Below are positions 8,994 through 18,929 of a stretch of DNA of 64,000 nucleotides, one piece after another; the first letter of the stretch is position 1; the number at the start of each line of letters is the position of its first letter. The translations under genes and the position numbers were made by a program. The stretch is from Alteromonas sp047556435. GTDB lineage: Bacteria > Pseudomonadota > Gammaproteobacteria > Enterobacterales > Alteromonadaceae. The notes under the pieces are model-generated. The model did no database searches and was not told the DNA's origin. It saw only the letters and a list, made by a program, of their open reading frames with translations. The stretch is taken from the NCBI RefSeq assembly GCF_047556435.1, contig NZ_CP180210.1, positions 3,534,001 through 3,598,000 on the forward strand, in the 5' to 3' direction.

Positions 8994-9016
8994 AAAGCCA
9001 GGGACGGCTTTTTTTT
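8994..9016 (+). terminator. Rho-independent terminator after the lipoprotein gene
   Basis: The short stem AAAGCC / GGCTTT with a 6-nt loop is followed by a long T run. It is a weak-to-moderate hairpin, so the next two genes may be expressed by read-through or from their own promoter. Confidence 0.7.
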
Positions 9017-9078
9017 GTTGATACTACATTCAGAGAAACCAATGTGATGCACGCCCGGCTCAACCAAACAGGTGCTCG

Positions 9079-10152
9079 ATGACGAAACTCCACGACGATA
9101 AAATGATGATAACACTCACGGGTATTGGCGCAGTGTTACTACTTACTTCCATCTTGTGGCTGACTTTGCCCCGCAACGCCATTGCCAGCACAATAATGCC
9201 ATCACCAGATACCGTTATCGCCAGCTGGCCAGTTACCGCCAGCACAATTGGTTCAGCATCAGAGGCCATGGAACTTTTACTGACATCCCGCAAACTGAAT
9301 CGATCGGCACAAAGTATCGGACAGGTGAAAGGATATCTCGACGAACAGGAGGCCGACGGAAACCTCGACCCGGCTCACATGCTGGTAAAAGCCAGACTTC
9401 TACAGTTGCATCATCAGTTTGATGCAGCCGCAGCATTACTCTCAGAGACAGCCAAATCCCCTGCACAATCCGCCAACGCCCTATTGCTATTGGCAAACAT
9501 ACAAACCCAGATGGGACAGTTTAATCAGGCTCGGGGGACGTGCAGTGAATTATTCGGTCAGGTTGCACTTATCGTCACGCTTACCTGTACCCTGGATGCC
9601 GATTTTCAATCATCCCCCTCGCGTGCTACATATTCCAGACTGGCCGCCGTTACCGCTACCCGGGCAACGGCCCCGGCGGCGCAGATGCTATGGATAAATG
9701 AAACGCTGGCATCAATGGCGCTTCAGGTCGGTGAACCTGAGCTTGCCCGACATCATTTAAGTGACGTCGATTTACCTTCGGCGCCGGTCAGCCTGATTGC
9801 ACTTTGGATGGACACCTATATTGTTGAGCAAAATCCGGCAGCTGTGCTGCACCGCATAGTGCCGATGGTTGCTAACCATAACAGTATTGATGACGCTATT
9901 TTACTGCGACTAGCCATAGCCGAAGCAAGGTCTGGGGAAGATAAGAAATGGCAGCATAAAATGCATCAGCGAGTCGCTCTTCGCGAATGGCGGGAAGATC
10001 ATGAACACGCTGCACAGCTGGCTCGTTATTATCTGGATGTTGTTCCTGATAAAGACAAAGCGCTGCACTTTGCCTCGATGCATTTTGAGTACTCCAAAAC
10101 AGCAACAGACGCAGCGCTGCTTTCACGCGCTGCCGCCTTTTCCCAAAAGTAA
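9079..10152 (+). CDS. Membrane-anchored TPR-like protein
   Basis: A 357-aa protein with one N-terminal membrane segment (residues ~10-30, TLTGIGAVLLLTSILWLTL). The rest is a run of helical pairs of tetratricopeptide character, for example HMLVKARLLQLHHQFDAAAALL and ANALLLLANIQTQMGQFNQAR. No enzyme motif is seen. The start ATG at 9079 has only a weak Shine-Dalgarno. It ends 20 nt before the ATG of the HupE/UreJ-like gene and probably forms a unit with it. A TPR protein of this type would serve as an assembly or docking factor in the periplasm. Function is unknown. Confidence 0.75.
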   Translation: MTKLHDDKMMITLTGIGAVLLLTSILWLTLPRNAIASTIMPSPDTVIASWPVTASTIGSASEAMELLLTSRKLNRSAQSIGQVKGYLDEQEADGNLDPAHMLVKARLLQLHHQFDAAAALLSETAKSPAQSANALLLLANIQTQMGQFNQARGTCSELFGQVALIVTLTCTLDADFQSSPSRATYSRLAAVTATRATAPAAQMLWINETLASMALQVGEPELARHHLSDVDLPSAPVSLIALWMDTYIVEQNPAAVLHRIVPMVANHNSIDDAILLRLAIAEARSGEDKKWQHKMHQRVALREWREDHEHAAQLARYYLDVVPDKDKALHFASMHFEYSKTATDAALLSRAAAFSQK

Positions 10153-10172
10153 CGGTGGAAACCTTTAACGTC

Positions 10173-11282
10173 ATGAGAAATCCCGTATCTCGCTTCTTTT
10201 CGCTTATTTTACTGATTGGTGCAGCATGGCAGGCACAGTCGCATGAAATCAGCTCAGGCTATCTGACGATTGCTTCTCAAAAAGACAGCAACATTAGCGG
10301 CGAGCTTTCAGTAAAGCCGTACGATCTGGCACATGTGGTGAACGTCGATAGCGACGCTGACGGTCAGCTCACATGGGGGGAAGTCATGTTTGCCCAAGAG
10401 GCAATCGGTGATTACCTGCAATCCCATCTTTCTTTCAGTCGAAACAATGACGCATGCACTTTGACGTCTGGCTCGCCTACATTGTCGGTAATCTCCGGCG
10501 AAAACCTGATCACCGTTCCCTTCAGCGCAACCTGCCCGCCGGGCGAATCGCTTTCAGTCAGCTACCGCGGGATCTTCGATTTCGACCCCACCCATAAGGT
10601 GCTGACAACGTTTACTGCCAACGAGATAGCGACCTCCGTTGTGCTGACGCAAAGCTCGCCTTCTTATAAGTTTGATAGTCGCAACACCGGGTTTTGGGAT
10701 GGTGTGCTAAGCTTTGTTTACGAGGGTATCATTCATATCTGGATCGGTATTGATCATATTCTGTTCCTGTTGGCCCTGCTACTGACCGTTAATTTGATCC
10801 GCCGGCAGGCGAGTTGGGTCGGACGCCCCACTATTACTCCCATCCTTAAAGAAACAATATATCTGGTAACAGCATTTACCGTTGCGCACTCCATCACGTT
10901 GACCATTACTGCACTGGGATGGATTGCTCCGAGTAGTCGCTGGGTTGAAGTGGGCATCGCTGTGTCTGTACTGTTAACCGCAATGAATAATATCTGGCCG
11001 GTAGTAACACGGCTGACCTGGATAACCTTTGCGTTTGGCTTACTGCACGGCATGGGCTTTGCCAGCGTGTTTGCCGAATTACAGTCTAATAGTAACAGTA
11101 CCCTGGTTACCGTCGCCTCTTTCAATATTGGCGTTGAAATTGGGCAGTTGGTGATCGTACTTGCTGTCTTACCTTTGCTTATCGTCGTCAGAAAATGGCG
11201 CTGGTACCCCAGAGCAATGATGCCACTTGCTTCATCCGCAATTGCGATTGTGGCACTGAACTGGGCTATTCAGCGCCTGTAA
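10173..11282 (+). CDS. HupE/UreJ-type membrane protein with periplasmic N-domain
   Basis: A 369-aa protein read from the ATG at 10173; an in-frame GTG at 10155 would add six residues before the signal peptide and is less likely. A signal peptide ends at AQSHE, leaving His near the mature N-terminus. Residues ~30-165 form a soluble periplasmic domain. The C-terminal half has about six membrane helices with the family motif HIWIGIDHILFLLALLL and a later LLHGMGFASVF. HupE/UreJ proteins are linked to nickel or cobalt supply, but this long sub-family is uncharacterised. It closes the ECF-DUF4331 gene group; conserved His/Asp residues in the membrane suggest metal handling. Confidence 0.85.
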   Translation: MRNPVSRFFSLILLIGAAWQAQSHEISSGYLTIASQKDSNISGELSVKPYDLAHVVNVDSDADGQLTWGEVMFAQEAIGDYLQSHLSFSRNNDACTLTSGSPTLSVISGENLITVPFSATCPPGESLSVSYRGIFDFDPTHKVLTTFTANEIATSVVLTQSSPSYKFDSRNTGFWDGVLSFVYEGIIHIWIGIDHILFLLALLLTVNLIRRQASWVGRPTITPILKETIYLVTAFTVAHSITLTITALGWIAPSSRWVEVGIAVSVLLTAMNNIWPVVTRLTWITFAFGLLHGMGFASVFAELQSNSNSTLVTVASFNIGVEIGQLVIVLAVLPLLIVVRKWRWYPRAMMPLASSAIAIVALNWAIQRL

Positions 11283-11454
11283 GTGTTCTGCTAGTCTCGC
11301 GGGCCTGGGGCCTGCCGCTATGGGTTTAAACAACGAGCACGACGTCGGCAGACATAAAACGCGCGGCTTTCTGTAAACAGTCACCCGAGTCGCGCGTCAA
11401 CACCCCATAGCTATGCCGGCGCCGCGCTTCTTACTGTTATCTGTAATTCTGATT

Positions 11455-12486
11455 TCAGACATCAAACGGCAGAGGCTGGCCGGTTTTTGAATCAATACGA
11501 TCCAGAGACGGCCCGGTATAATTCCCCGCCAGTAGCGCTACCACCGCATTCCCGTAGCGCTCAAACCAGAAATCCCCCATCAGTTTCAGCTTCCTGATAT
11601 TCGAATCACTGATGTCATCCATGGCATCATCGGGTGGCGAGGGCATACCATCCTGCACCTCCATTTGCGCGTTCACGCGAATGTAGTTACCCGGCGATGC
11701 CATGGTGATTGCCTGGTAGGCCACTACCCGCTCATCAGAGAGCACATCAATGATCTGGCCTTTGGACATCCAGCCCAGCGCTCCCCATTTACGGGATTCA
11801 GGGCCGTTGATTTTACGCGTTTGGTAACCAGTGCCTACTGACAGAATACGCAGCGAATCCCAGGGGTCCGCAGCCCACAACCTGCGAGCTTCCGCAATCG
11901 CGCACATCGTTGGGTTGTTCGCCGTGACTCCACCATCAATTAACCAGCGCTGCTCTCCGCCTTCAGGAATTTCCATCCCATGTGTAGGGAAATAGGTCGG
12001 TGCCGCACTGGAGGCATCCGCCACATCACGGCTCTTTAATGTTAAGTGATCCGGCACGGTAGTCTTTAATACATACGGCTTTCTGTCTTCTATACCGTAT
12101 GTCACTGCCAGCACATGTTTACCGTTGGCTACCGCATCTGCCAAGCTGGCTTCTTTAAAGTTATCAGCCAGCAACCTCGATTTGCCCGCGGCTTCGTATT
12201 TGGGCGCATTAATGCCATCTAATTCCAGAAATCCCCGGTTCTCAGAAAAAATAATCCTGGCATTTTCCGGATTGTATAAACCGTTGATCTCACTTAACGA
12301 TAATGAGGTCGTCGCCAGAGCCAGTGCGATAATACTGCCTGTACTGGTGCCGGCGTAAAAGTCGACACAGTCTCTGAGATGAAGGTTGTGCTCGGCTAAC
12401 AGGGCGTTTTCAACGCGCGACAAAAACTGCGTCGTTGCAGCTCCCCGAATACCGCCGCCATCCAGCGACAGAATTAATTTAGACAT
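11455..12486 (-). CDS. Patatin-like phospholipase
   Basis: A 343-aa patatin-family lipid acyl hydrolase. It has the oxyanion-hole motif DGGGIRG at residues 8-14, the nucleophile elbow GTSTG and the catalytic Asp in DGGVTANNP. There is no signal peptide, so the enzyme is cytoplasmic or secreted by a dedicated route. It stands alone between two intergenic gaps, on the opposite strand to the HupE-like gene. Its size matches stand-alone bacterial patatins such as CapV, but no cyclic-nucleotide synthase is nearby, so a general phospholipase role is the safer call. Confidence 0.9.
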   Translation of the reverse strand: MSKLILSLDGGGIRGAATTQFLSRVENALLAEHNLHLRDCVDFYAGTSTGSIIALALATTSLSLSEINGLYNPENARIIFSENRGFLELDGINAPKYEAAGKSRLLADNFKEASLADAVANGKHVLAVTYGIEDRKPYVLKTTVPDHLTLKSRDVADASSAAPTYFPTHGMEIPEGGEQRWLIDGGVTANNPTMCAIAEARRLWAADPWDSLRILSVGTGYQTRKINGPESRKWGALGWMSKGQIIDVLSDERVVAYQAITMASPGNYIRVNAQMEVQDGMPSPPDDAMDDISDSNIRKLKLMGDFWFERYGNAVVALLAGNYTGPSLDRIDSKTGQPLPFDV

Positions 12487-12679
12487 AAGGAAGTCCTCTG
12501 AACGTGATATGATCCCAACGCACTGTAAACATAGGTTGCGCGGTCAACAGTACGGCTGGCGGATACCGCTTGTTTGTCTCAAGCCAACCTTCGCTACCTG
12601 CCAGGCCCGGTAGAGCGGCAAAATCAGCAGATACACTTACTCTTTAAAGAGTGTGGCGGGGAATGTGTCAAACGTCCAG

Positions 12680-13744
12680 CTACACCGTGGTGAAATCCAT
12701 ATCTGGCTGACCCGTATCTACATCATCAGCGAGAGTATCGATTGTGGTGTACTGATAAACACCATCCGCATTGATGGTGCGCGATACCTGGTTATCAAAC
12801 AGTAAATAGTTCAGGTGCGACAAACATTCGGCAACGGCAAAAACGATATTTCTTCCTGTCAGTTTGCGCGCAAACATCACCGGCAGACAATCCACTACAG
12901 ATTGAGGCGACTGGCATGCCTGAAGTAAGGCGTTAAGATGTCGTTTATGGTGATACCGCAGACCGTTTACTCGCTCCTGCAAGCCCATAAAGGGAATATT
13001 ATGGGCTGGCAGAACCAGCGTTGACTCAGGCAGTGACAGAAATGGTAGCAATGTACTAAGGTATTCTTTCAGCGCGTTCCCTTCAGGTTCGGTTGAGTAA
13101 ACGCCGATATTCGGAGAGATTTGGGGCAGGATATGATCACCGGAGAGCAGCACGTGTAGCTCATGGCAGAACAAACAGGCATGCTCAGGTGAGTGCCCAC
13201 TTCCAACCATAATTTCCCAACGCCGTCCGTTTATCGTAAAAACATCACCGTCCCGTAACCGCTGATACGCCAGCGGTATTGGCGACACAACGCTGGCAAA
13301 ACCTTTACCTGATGATACGATTCTCTCTACGGTTTCAGCTTCCAGACCGGCCCGTGTAAAGTACTCCCGGTCATTCCAGCGCGAACTATCTTGCGACACG
13401 TTCAGCAGCGCTCTGGCGGTGTAATACTCGCTGTTGGTCATGTACAGCGGAACCCGAAACGTTTCAGTGATCCAGCCGGCAAGCCCGATATGATCAGGGT
13501 GCATGTGCGTAACGATAACGCCCTTCACCGGCTTTTCCAGATTTGAGAATATGGTGTCCCACGCCGCTTTCGTTGCGTCTGTTCCAAGGCCAGTATCAAC
13601 CACGAACCAGCCGTCCGTATCTTCCAGCAAATATAAGTTGATATGGTCCAGATCAAAAGGTAAAGCCATTCGCAACCACAGCACCCCCGGCATAATTTCA
13701 GTGGTACAGCCATCTTCAGGTAACGGAAAGTCGGGATAATCCAT
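12680..13744 (-). CDS. Metallo-beta-lactamase-fold hydrolase
   Basis: A 354-aa MBL-fold enzyme with the zinc motif THMHPDHIGL (HxHxDH), a later GSGHSPEH and LSGDHILP carrying further metal ligands, and a C-terminal helical part (residues ~250-330) as found in LACTB2-like hydrolases. No signal peptide is visible, arguing against a periplasmic beta-lactamase. It is monocistronic by spacing. The likely activity is hydrolysis of a thioester or similar ester; the substrate cannot be read from sequence. Confidence 0.88.
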   Translation of the reverse strand: MDYPDFPLPEDGCTTEIMPGVLWLRMALPFDLDHINLYLLEDTDGWFVVDTGLGTDATKAAWDTIFSNLEKPVKGVIVTHMHPDHIGLAGWITETFRVPLYMTNSEYYTARALLNVSQDSSRWNDREYFTRAGLEAETVERIVSSGKGFASVVSPIPLAYQRLRDGDVFTINGRRWEIMVGSGHSPEHACLFCHELHVLLSGDHILPQISPNIGVYSTEPEGNALKEYLSTLLPFLSLPESTLVLPAHNIPFMGLQERVNGLRYHHKRHLNALLQACQSPQSVVDCLPVMFARKLTGRNIVFAVAECLSHLNYLLFDNQVSRTINADGVYQYTTIDTLADDVDTGQPDMDFTTV

Positions 13745-13930
13745 GCGGACACTCTATTTGCTATTTCGCGTACGGTATTGTGCCCACCTCAAAAAAGAAA
13801 ATACAAACGCATCTGGCTGATAAGCAACTATTTGATAAATTAATATGGCACGTTATTTTCGTGTTAATGTGGGCGTTTATTCACGCCTTCGTGTATTGTT
13901 GCGGTAGAAGTTTTATCAAGAGGGATTTTC

Positions 13931-15829
13931 ATGACCTGGCCGTTGTTTTCTGTTGTCAGCCATACACCGCTCCGCGGGATAGCGACGTTCCTTTTGTTAT
14001 CTCTTTTCAGTCTGTCAGCGCTGGCTCAGGCAGACTATGTTCGTAAATGGCCTGACGCGGCCGCTGATCTTGTCAGCCAGGTCAGAAAGACACCGGATGC
14101 TACCATTTCCGAGCTGCAACGTGCATTTGCAATAACGGAAAGCGATGAAGATAAAGCAGCCGTTCACGCTTTGTTGAGTCGCGCCTATTCAGCCTTGTTA
14201 CTGCACAAAAAGGCAATAGAACACGCAAATCTGGGGCTGGAACTGGTAAGTCCGGCAAATCAACCCTGGCTATATTACAACCTTACGGTCGCCAAAGCAG
14301 AAGCAATGGATACCGCCGGCACAGCGCAGCAAGGGCTGCCCTACACGCAATCGGCCATTGCCTGGGCAAAGTCCACCGAACATTACGACCTGTTAACTTA
14401 TGCACTCAGCATTCAGGGTTATATTCATCTCGCGCTCAGCACCACCGATGACGCATTGTCGTTTTTTCAGGAAGGATACCGGCTGGCGCAGGAACATAAT
14501 ACGCTGCTTAAGCCTGAAGACTTCGCCAGCATGATTGCACTGGTATACGAATATCGCGAAGAGTGGCAGCAGGCAATTCCCTACTATGAAAGAGCGGAAG
14601 CATATTACCGGGAAACAAACGCCTCACTCGAGCTCGCCAATACGCTATTCGGGCTCGGGAAGGCCTATTTTGAAACCGGCGAAACCCAAAAGTCCATGAT
14701 CTACCTGCGAGATTCAGCCAATCTGGCGCTGGAAATCGGGGACCTCCAGGGAGCAGCTTACAGCTATGCGATTATGGCGAATCACCTGATCAATCAGGGA
14801 AAGTATATTGATGCCGAATCGTTTCTTACTGAAGCGCTGGGTATTTTTGAAAGTGCTGAAAATCCTTATATGCAAATTCAGACGCTAATTAGCCTGGCGA
14901 AAGTCGAACAAAGGAAAGATCAGTTTGAAAGCGCAATGACGTTGCTCGACAGAGCCGATGATATGGCGAATGGCAGCGCTTTTCTGACTCAGAAGATCCA
15001 AATAGGACTGGAAAAGTCGGGACTGTACGCCTCTTTTGGTGAGTACGAAAAAGCGTATCAACTGATGCTTATTCTAAGAAATCTGCAGGACGATCTTGAG
15101 CGCGAACAGAATTCTCGCCGGCTACTTGAGTTGCGCACCGCATTTGAAGTTGAACAGCAGGAAGCCCAGAATGCGCTCTTGAAAGAGCAGAATCTGCGCC
15201 AGCAAACGCAGATAATGAACGAACAAAGCCTGCAGAAATACGTTGTTGCTGTCGCGTTTCTGCTGGTGATCATCTGTTTGTTGCTGTTGTTCCTGTATGT
15301 GAACGGCAAGCGGCACCAGCGTCGCCTTGAGCTGCTAGCCAATGAAGACGAACTGACCGGTTTACTCACCCGCCGTAAGACACTTGATGTTGTGGATAAT
15401 CAGCTGCATCTTGCCATCCGTCATGATGATCCTCTGGCTATTGCCGTTCTTGATCTGGATTATTTTAAACAAATAAACGATAAATTTGGCCATCAGACCG
15501 GTGACGACGTACTGCGGGCATTCGGCAAACTCGCGAAAAAGACATTCCGCAGCACGGACATACTGGGTCGCATTGGTGGTGAAGAGTTTTTATTTGCCTT
15601 TCCTCACACTCCGGCTGTAAAAGCAGAAAGTCTGCTGAAAAAATTTGCTGAGTCAGTACGGGAGATACCGTTTACCATCGGCAATAATCAGTGCCGTATC
15701 AGTGTATCTGTCGGACTCGTGGATGCCAGTGAAGCCCGGACAACCAGTGAACTGACCGCTTTGGCAGATGAGGCCCTTTATGACGCCAAAGATGCAGGTC
15801 GCGATCGTATCGTCAGACATCAGCCTTAA
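13931..15829 (+). CDS. TPR-sensor diguanylate cyclase
   Basis: A 632-aa membrane protein. An N-terminal signal segment ends near SALAQAD. Residues ~45-400 form a periplasmic array of tetratricopeptide repeats (for example ANTLFGLGKAYFETGETQKS). A coiled coil rich in Gln/Glu leads to one membrane helix (~430-455). The cytoplasmic C-terminus is a GGDEF domain with an intact active site GGEEF, preceded by DLDYFKQINDKFGHQTGDD. It should make cyclic-di-GMP in response to a periplasmic cue. polB begins 6 nt after its stop, so the two may share a transcript. Confidence 0.93.
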   Translation: MTWPLFSVVSHTPLRGIATFLLLSLFSLSALAQADYVRKWPDAAADLVSQVRKTPDATISELQRAFAITESDEDKAAVHALLSRAYSALLLHKKAIEHANLGLELVSPANQPWLYYNLTVAKAEAMDTAGTAQQGLPYTQSAIAWAKSTEHYDLLTYALSIQGYIHLALSTTDDALSFFQEGYRLAQEHNTLLKPEDFASMIALVYEYREEWQQAIPYYERAEAYYRETNASLELANTLFGLGKAYFETGETQKSMIYLRDSANLALEIGDLQGAAYSYAIMANHLINQGKYIDAESFLTEALGIFESAENPYMQIQTLISLAKVEQRKDQFESAMTLLDRADDMANGSAFLTQKIQIGLEKSGLYASFGEYEKAYQLMLILRNLQDDLEREQNSRRLLELRTAFEVEQQEAQNALLKEQNLRQQTQIMNEQSLQKYVVAVAFLLVIICLLLLFLYVNGKRHQRRLELLANEDELTGLLTRRKTLDVVDNQLHLAIRHDDPLAIAVLDLDYFKQINDKFGHQTGDDVLRAFGKLAKKTFRSTDILGRIGGEEFLFAFPHTPAVKAESLLKKFAESVREIPFTIGNNQCRISVSVGLVDASEARTTSELTALADEALYDAKDAGRDRIVRHQP

Positions 15830-15835
15830 GAATAA

Positions 15836-18202
15836 GTGACCACTTCAGCGAGACTGTCGGGACAAGGATTGATACTGTCCCGACGCACTGTCACTCAGGG
15901 AAAACAATCGTTTGTAGAACTTTGGATCGCAACTGACGACGGGCCGGTTTGCCTGCTTACGCTTCCGCAAACTAGTGTGTGCTTTATTCCAGCACGAGAT
16001 ACCGAGCGATGCAGGAATATGGTGCAATCGTTGCCCGTCACAATCACACCCAGCGATTTTAAAACCCTTTCACAAGAACCGGTTACGCTGCTTCGTACGC
16101 AGACCGAATTTCAAATGCAACGTCTGCGAAACGTCCTGCGCGCAGAGAACATTACAGCATACGAAGCTGACATTCGTCTGCCAGATCGCTATCTGATGGA
16201 ACGTTTTATCTATGGCACATTGATTTTCCAGGGCAACCAGGGAAACAGGCAAAATACGCTGATTAACGCCCGGGTTAAGCCTGGCCGTTATACCCCTACG
16301 CTAAACAGCCTCAGCCTTGATATTGAGTGTGATGAACACGGTAAGCTATTTTCTGTCGCGCTGTCGTCTGTATCATGGCAAGAGGTCATCCTCATACCAC
16401 CTGACAACCGCGTACCTGTCTCCCGTGAAGCACTTCCTTTTGTTCTGACAGTGGCAAGTGATGAGAAGGATCTGCTGGTGAAACTGGAAAACAGTATCGC
16501 CACTGCCGACCCGGATCTGTTGCTGGGCTGGAATGTGAAGCAATTCGACTTTGCCGTTTTGCAACAATGCGCAACGCGTTATGGCAAATCACTCAATATA
16601 GGCAGACACCGCCACGCCATGGCGTTAAAAACCTGGTCTGACGGGCAGGTCATCGTTGAAATTCCGGGCCGGTGTGCCATTGATGGTATTGAAGCGCTTA
16701 AAACCATGACGTATTACTTCGACTCGTTTGCGCTTGACGCCGTGGCAGACGCCCTGCTTGGGGAGAAAAAGCTTATCCAGGACAGTGATCGTTTAGGGGC
16801 TATCAAACGGCTTTACCAGCAGGATCCGGTCGCATTGGCACAGTATAACTTTCAGGATACTGAACTGGTGAACCGCATTGCCGAGAAAACCCGGTTTATC
16901 GATTTTCTTGTTCTGCGCGCCACGTTAACCGGTCTGGATTTAGGTCGGCCCGGCGGCTCCGTAGCAGCCTTTATCAATGTCTATTTGCCGAAATTACACC
17001 GTCACCGGTATGTCAGTGGTGTTCGTCCTCAAAACGGTGGCCTCGCCAGTCCAGGTGGATACGTGATGAATTCAAAGCCGGGGCTGTATCAGCACGTTGT
17101 AGTATTGGATTTTAAAAGCCTGTACCCCTCTATTATCCGCACATTTAAAATTGATCCTATGGGCCTGGCTGAAGGGCTGGCCGATCCCGACAGCGCCATT
17201 CCCGGATACAAAAATGCGGTATTTTCAAGAGACAGGCATTTTCTGCCGGATATCATTGCCAGCTTGTGGGCACAGCGCGACGAGGCCAAGCGCGAAAAAG
17301 ACGCCCCGCGTTCGCAAGCCATTAAGATTCTGATGAACTCTTTTTATGGTGTGCTGGGCAGTGGCGGTTGCCCTTTTTATGATCCAAGGCTGGCCAGCTC
17401 GATAACGTTAAGAGGGCATGACATTATGCAAACCACCGCACAGTGGATAACCGAGCAGGGTTACGATGTCATTTACGGTGATACGGACTCAACCTTCGTA
17501 CACCTACTTGAAATAAGCAATGCAACCGAAGCAAACGCCATCGGTAAAAAGCTGGAACAACATATCAACCAGCAGTGGCAAACAACTTTGCGGGAGAAAT
17601 TCGATCTCGACTGTTATTTGGAGATTGAATTCGAAACCCATTTCGATACGTTCTTTATGCCAACGATACGCGGCGCAGAAACCGGCAGTAAAAAACGCTA
17701 CGCCGGATTAACAACCAGAAACGGCAAGCAGGAACTGGTATTTAAAGGTCTGGAGAGTGTACGGTCAGACTGGACGGCCCTGGCAAAAACATTTCAGGAA
17801 ACCCTGTATATGCAAGTCTTCACAGGCCAGCCCGTCGAGACATTCGTTCGCAGCACTGTCGATGCGCTTCGTGCCGGTCGTCACGACAACGCGCTGATAT
17901 ACAGCAAAAGACTTCGAAAGCCGCTATCAGAATATACGCGCACCGTTCCCCCACACGTTCGGGCTGCTCGCCTCGCTGATGAGAAAAATGCTAAGGGAAA
18001 TAAGCCGCTGCGCTACCAGAACAAAACGCAAATACGATACGTTATGACGTTACAGGGCCCGCAAACCACCGAATGCCAGGATGCGCCGCTTGATTACGAT
18101 CATTATGTAGAAAAGCAAATCAAACCTATCGCAGAAAGCATTCTGCCATTGATTGGATTACGTTTTGATACAATCGTAAATGAGCAAATGGGTTTATTTT
18201 AA
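15836..18202 (+). CDS. polB: DNA polymerase II (family B)
   Basis: A 788-aa family B polymerase close in length to E. coli Pol II (783 aa). The 3'-5' exonuclease motif I is SLDIECDEHGK. The polymerase motifs are DFKSLYPSIIR (motif A), KILMNSFYG (motif B) and YGDTDSTFV (motif C). The start is a GTG at 15836, 6 nt after the diguanylate cyclase stop; the N-terminus then aligns with E. coli Pol II (GLILSRR for GFILTRH). The enzyme restarts replication and bypasses lesions, and in E. coli it is LexA-controlled. No LexA box was recognised in the short gap, so expression may depend on the upstream gene. Confidence 0.95.
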   Translation: MTTSARLSGQGLILSRRTVTQGKQSFVELWIATDDGPVCLLTLPQTSVCFIPARDTERCRNMVQSLPVTITPSDFKTLSQEPVTLLRTQTEFQMQRLRNVLRAENITAYEADIRLPDRYLMERFIYGTLIFQGNQGNRQNTLINARVKPGRYTPTLNSLSLDIECDEHGKLFSVALSSVSWQEVILIPPDNRVPVSREALPFVLTVASDEKDLLVKLENSIATADPDLLLGWNVKQFDFAVLQQCATRYGKSLNIGRHRHAMALKTWSDGQVIVEIPGRCAIDGIEALKTMTYYFDSFALDAVADALLGEKKLIQDSDRLGAIKRLYQQDPVALAQYNFQDTELVNRIAEKTRFIDFLVLRATLTGLDLGRPGGSVAAFINVYLPKLHRHRYVSGVRPQNGGLASPGGYVMNSKPGLYQHVVVLDFKSLYPSIIRTFKIDPMGLAEGLADPDSAIPGYKNAVFSRDRHFLPDIIASLWAQRDEAKREKDAPRSQAIKILMNSFYGVLGSGGCPFYDPRLASSITLRGHDIMQTTAQWITEQGYDVIYGDTDSTFVHLLEISNATEANAIGKKLEQHINQQWQTTLREKFDLDCYLEIEFETHFDTFFMPTIRGAETGSKKRYAGLTTRNGKQELVFKGLESVRSDWTALAKTFQETLYMQVFTGQPVETFVRSTVDALRAGRHDNALIYSKRLRKPLSEYTRTVPPHVRAARLADEKNAKGNKPLRYQNKTQIRYVMTLQGPQTTECQDAPLDYDHYVEKQIKPIAESILPLIGLRFDTIVNEQMGLF

Positions 18203-18251
18203 CCGTCTTTATGTCATGCTTGGGGCACTTGATGATTGACAAGGATTGCTT

Positions 18252-18722
18252 GTGAAATCTGTAATTGCGCTGGTACTGCTGCTGTTCATATCTTCAACGC
18301 ATGCGGCCACACTTTATCTGACCCGCCATTTTGAAAAAGGCGATGGCGACGATCCGTCTCTGACATCGCAGGGGCAATCCAGAGCCGAAAAACTGGCAGT
18401 CATGCTGGCTGACAAGCCAATCAGCGCTATTTACGCGACCCCCTATAAGCGAACGCAAGAGACAGTCATACCGCTATCAAAAGCGACCTCAGTTGAGATC
18501 ACGACATATGATCCAAAGAAGCTTAAAGCCCTTGCCCGAACGCTAAAGAAAAATAACGCCAGCGCTGTTATCGCTGGTCACAGTAATACCACTCCTGAAC
18601 TCATTCGCTACCTGGGTGGTCCGGCATTTTCGATCTCAGAGCAGGACTACGGCACGTTGTTCATTCTGGAATTTGTCGACGGCCATACCAACGTTACGCT
18701 ACAACGCGTGCCGAAACAGTAA
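18252..18722 (+). CDS. Exported SixA-like histidine phosphatase
   Basis: A 156-aa protein from the GTG at 18252. An upstream TTG at 18246 directly abuts the AAGGA site and leaves no spacing, so the GTG (6 nt from AAGGA) is preferred. A signal peptide ends at THAA. The histidine-phosphatase pattern is LTRHFEKG (catalytic His), ATPYKRTQET and IAGHSNTTPE (second His). Size matches SixA-type phosphatases, but this copy appears to be exported, unlike cytoplasmic SixA. It probably removes phosphate from small molecules in the periplasm. Confidence 0.85.
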   Translation: MKSVIALVLLLFISSTHAATLYLTRHFEKGDGDDPSLTSQGQSRAEKLAVMLADKPISAIYATPYKRTQETVIPLSKATSVEITTYDPKKLKALARTLKKNNASAVIAGHSNTTPELIRYLGGPAFSISEQDYGTLFILEFVDGHTNVTLQRVPKQ

Positions 18723-18929
18723 CCAACGGGCAAGTGTACGCTGATAAGCAAATCACTTTCATATCAACAATACGCCACTGTGTAAGGAATCGCTGAGCCA
18801 AGCAGCCTTACAATGCGTATGTGAATATACCAACCGTAAAAGTCGTATTATTCGCGTTGTCAGCATTCTGATGCGCTTGCTTAAACAACGGTAGTGCATT
18901 TTCGGCTAAATCAGAAACAGGGAGCGAAC

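Noticed and set aside
11455..12486. Patatin as a CBASS effector (CapV)
   Set aside because: No CD-NTase or accessory gene is next to it; neighbours are unrelated, so a defence role is not supported.
12680..13744. MBL-fold protein as a beta-lactamase resistance gene
   Set aside because: No signal peptide and a C-terminal helical domain typical of other MBL hydrolases.
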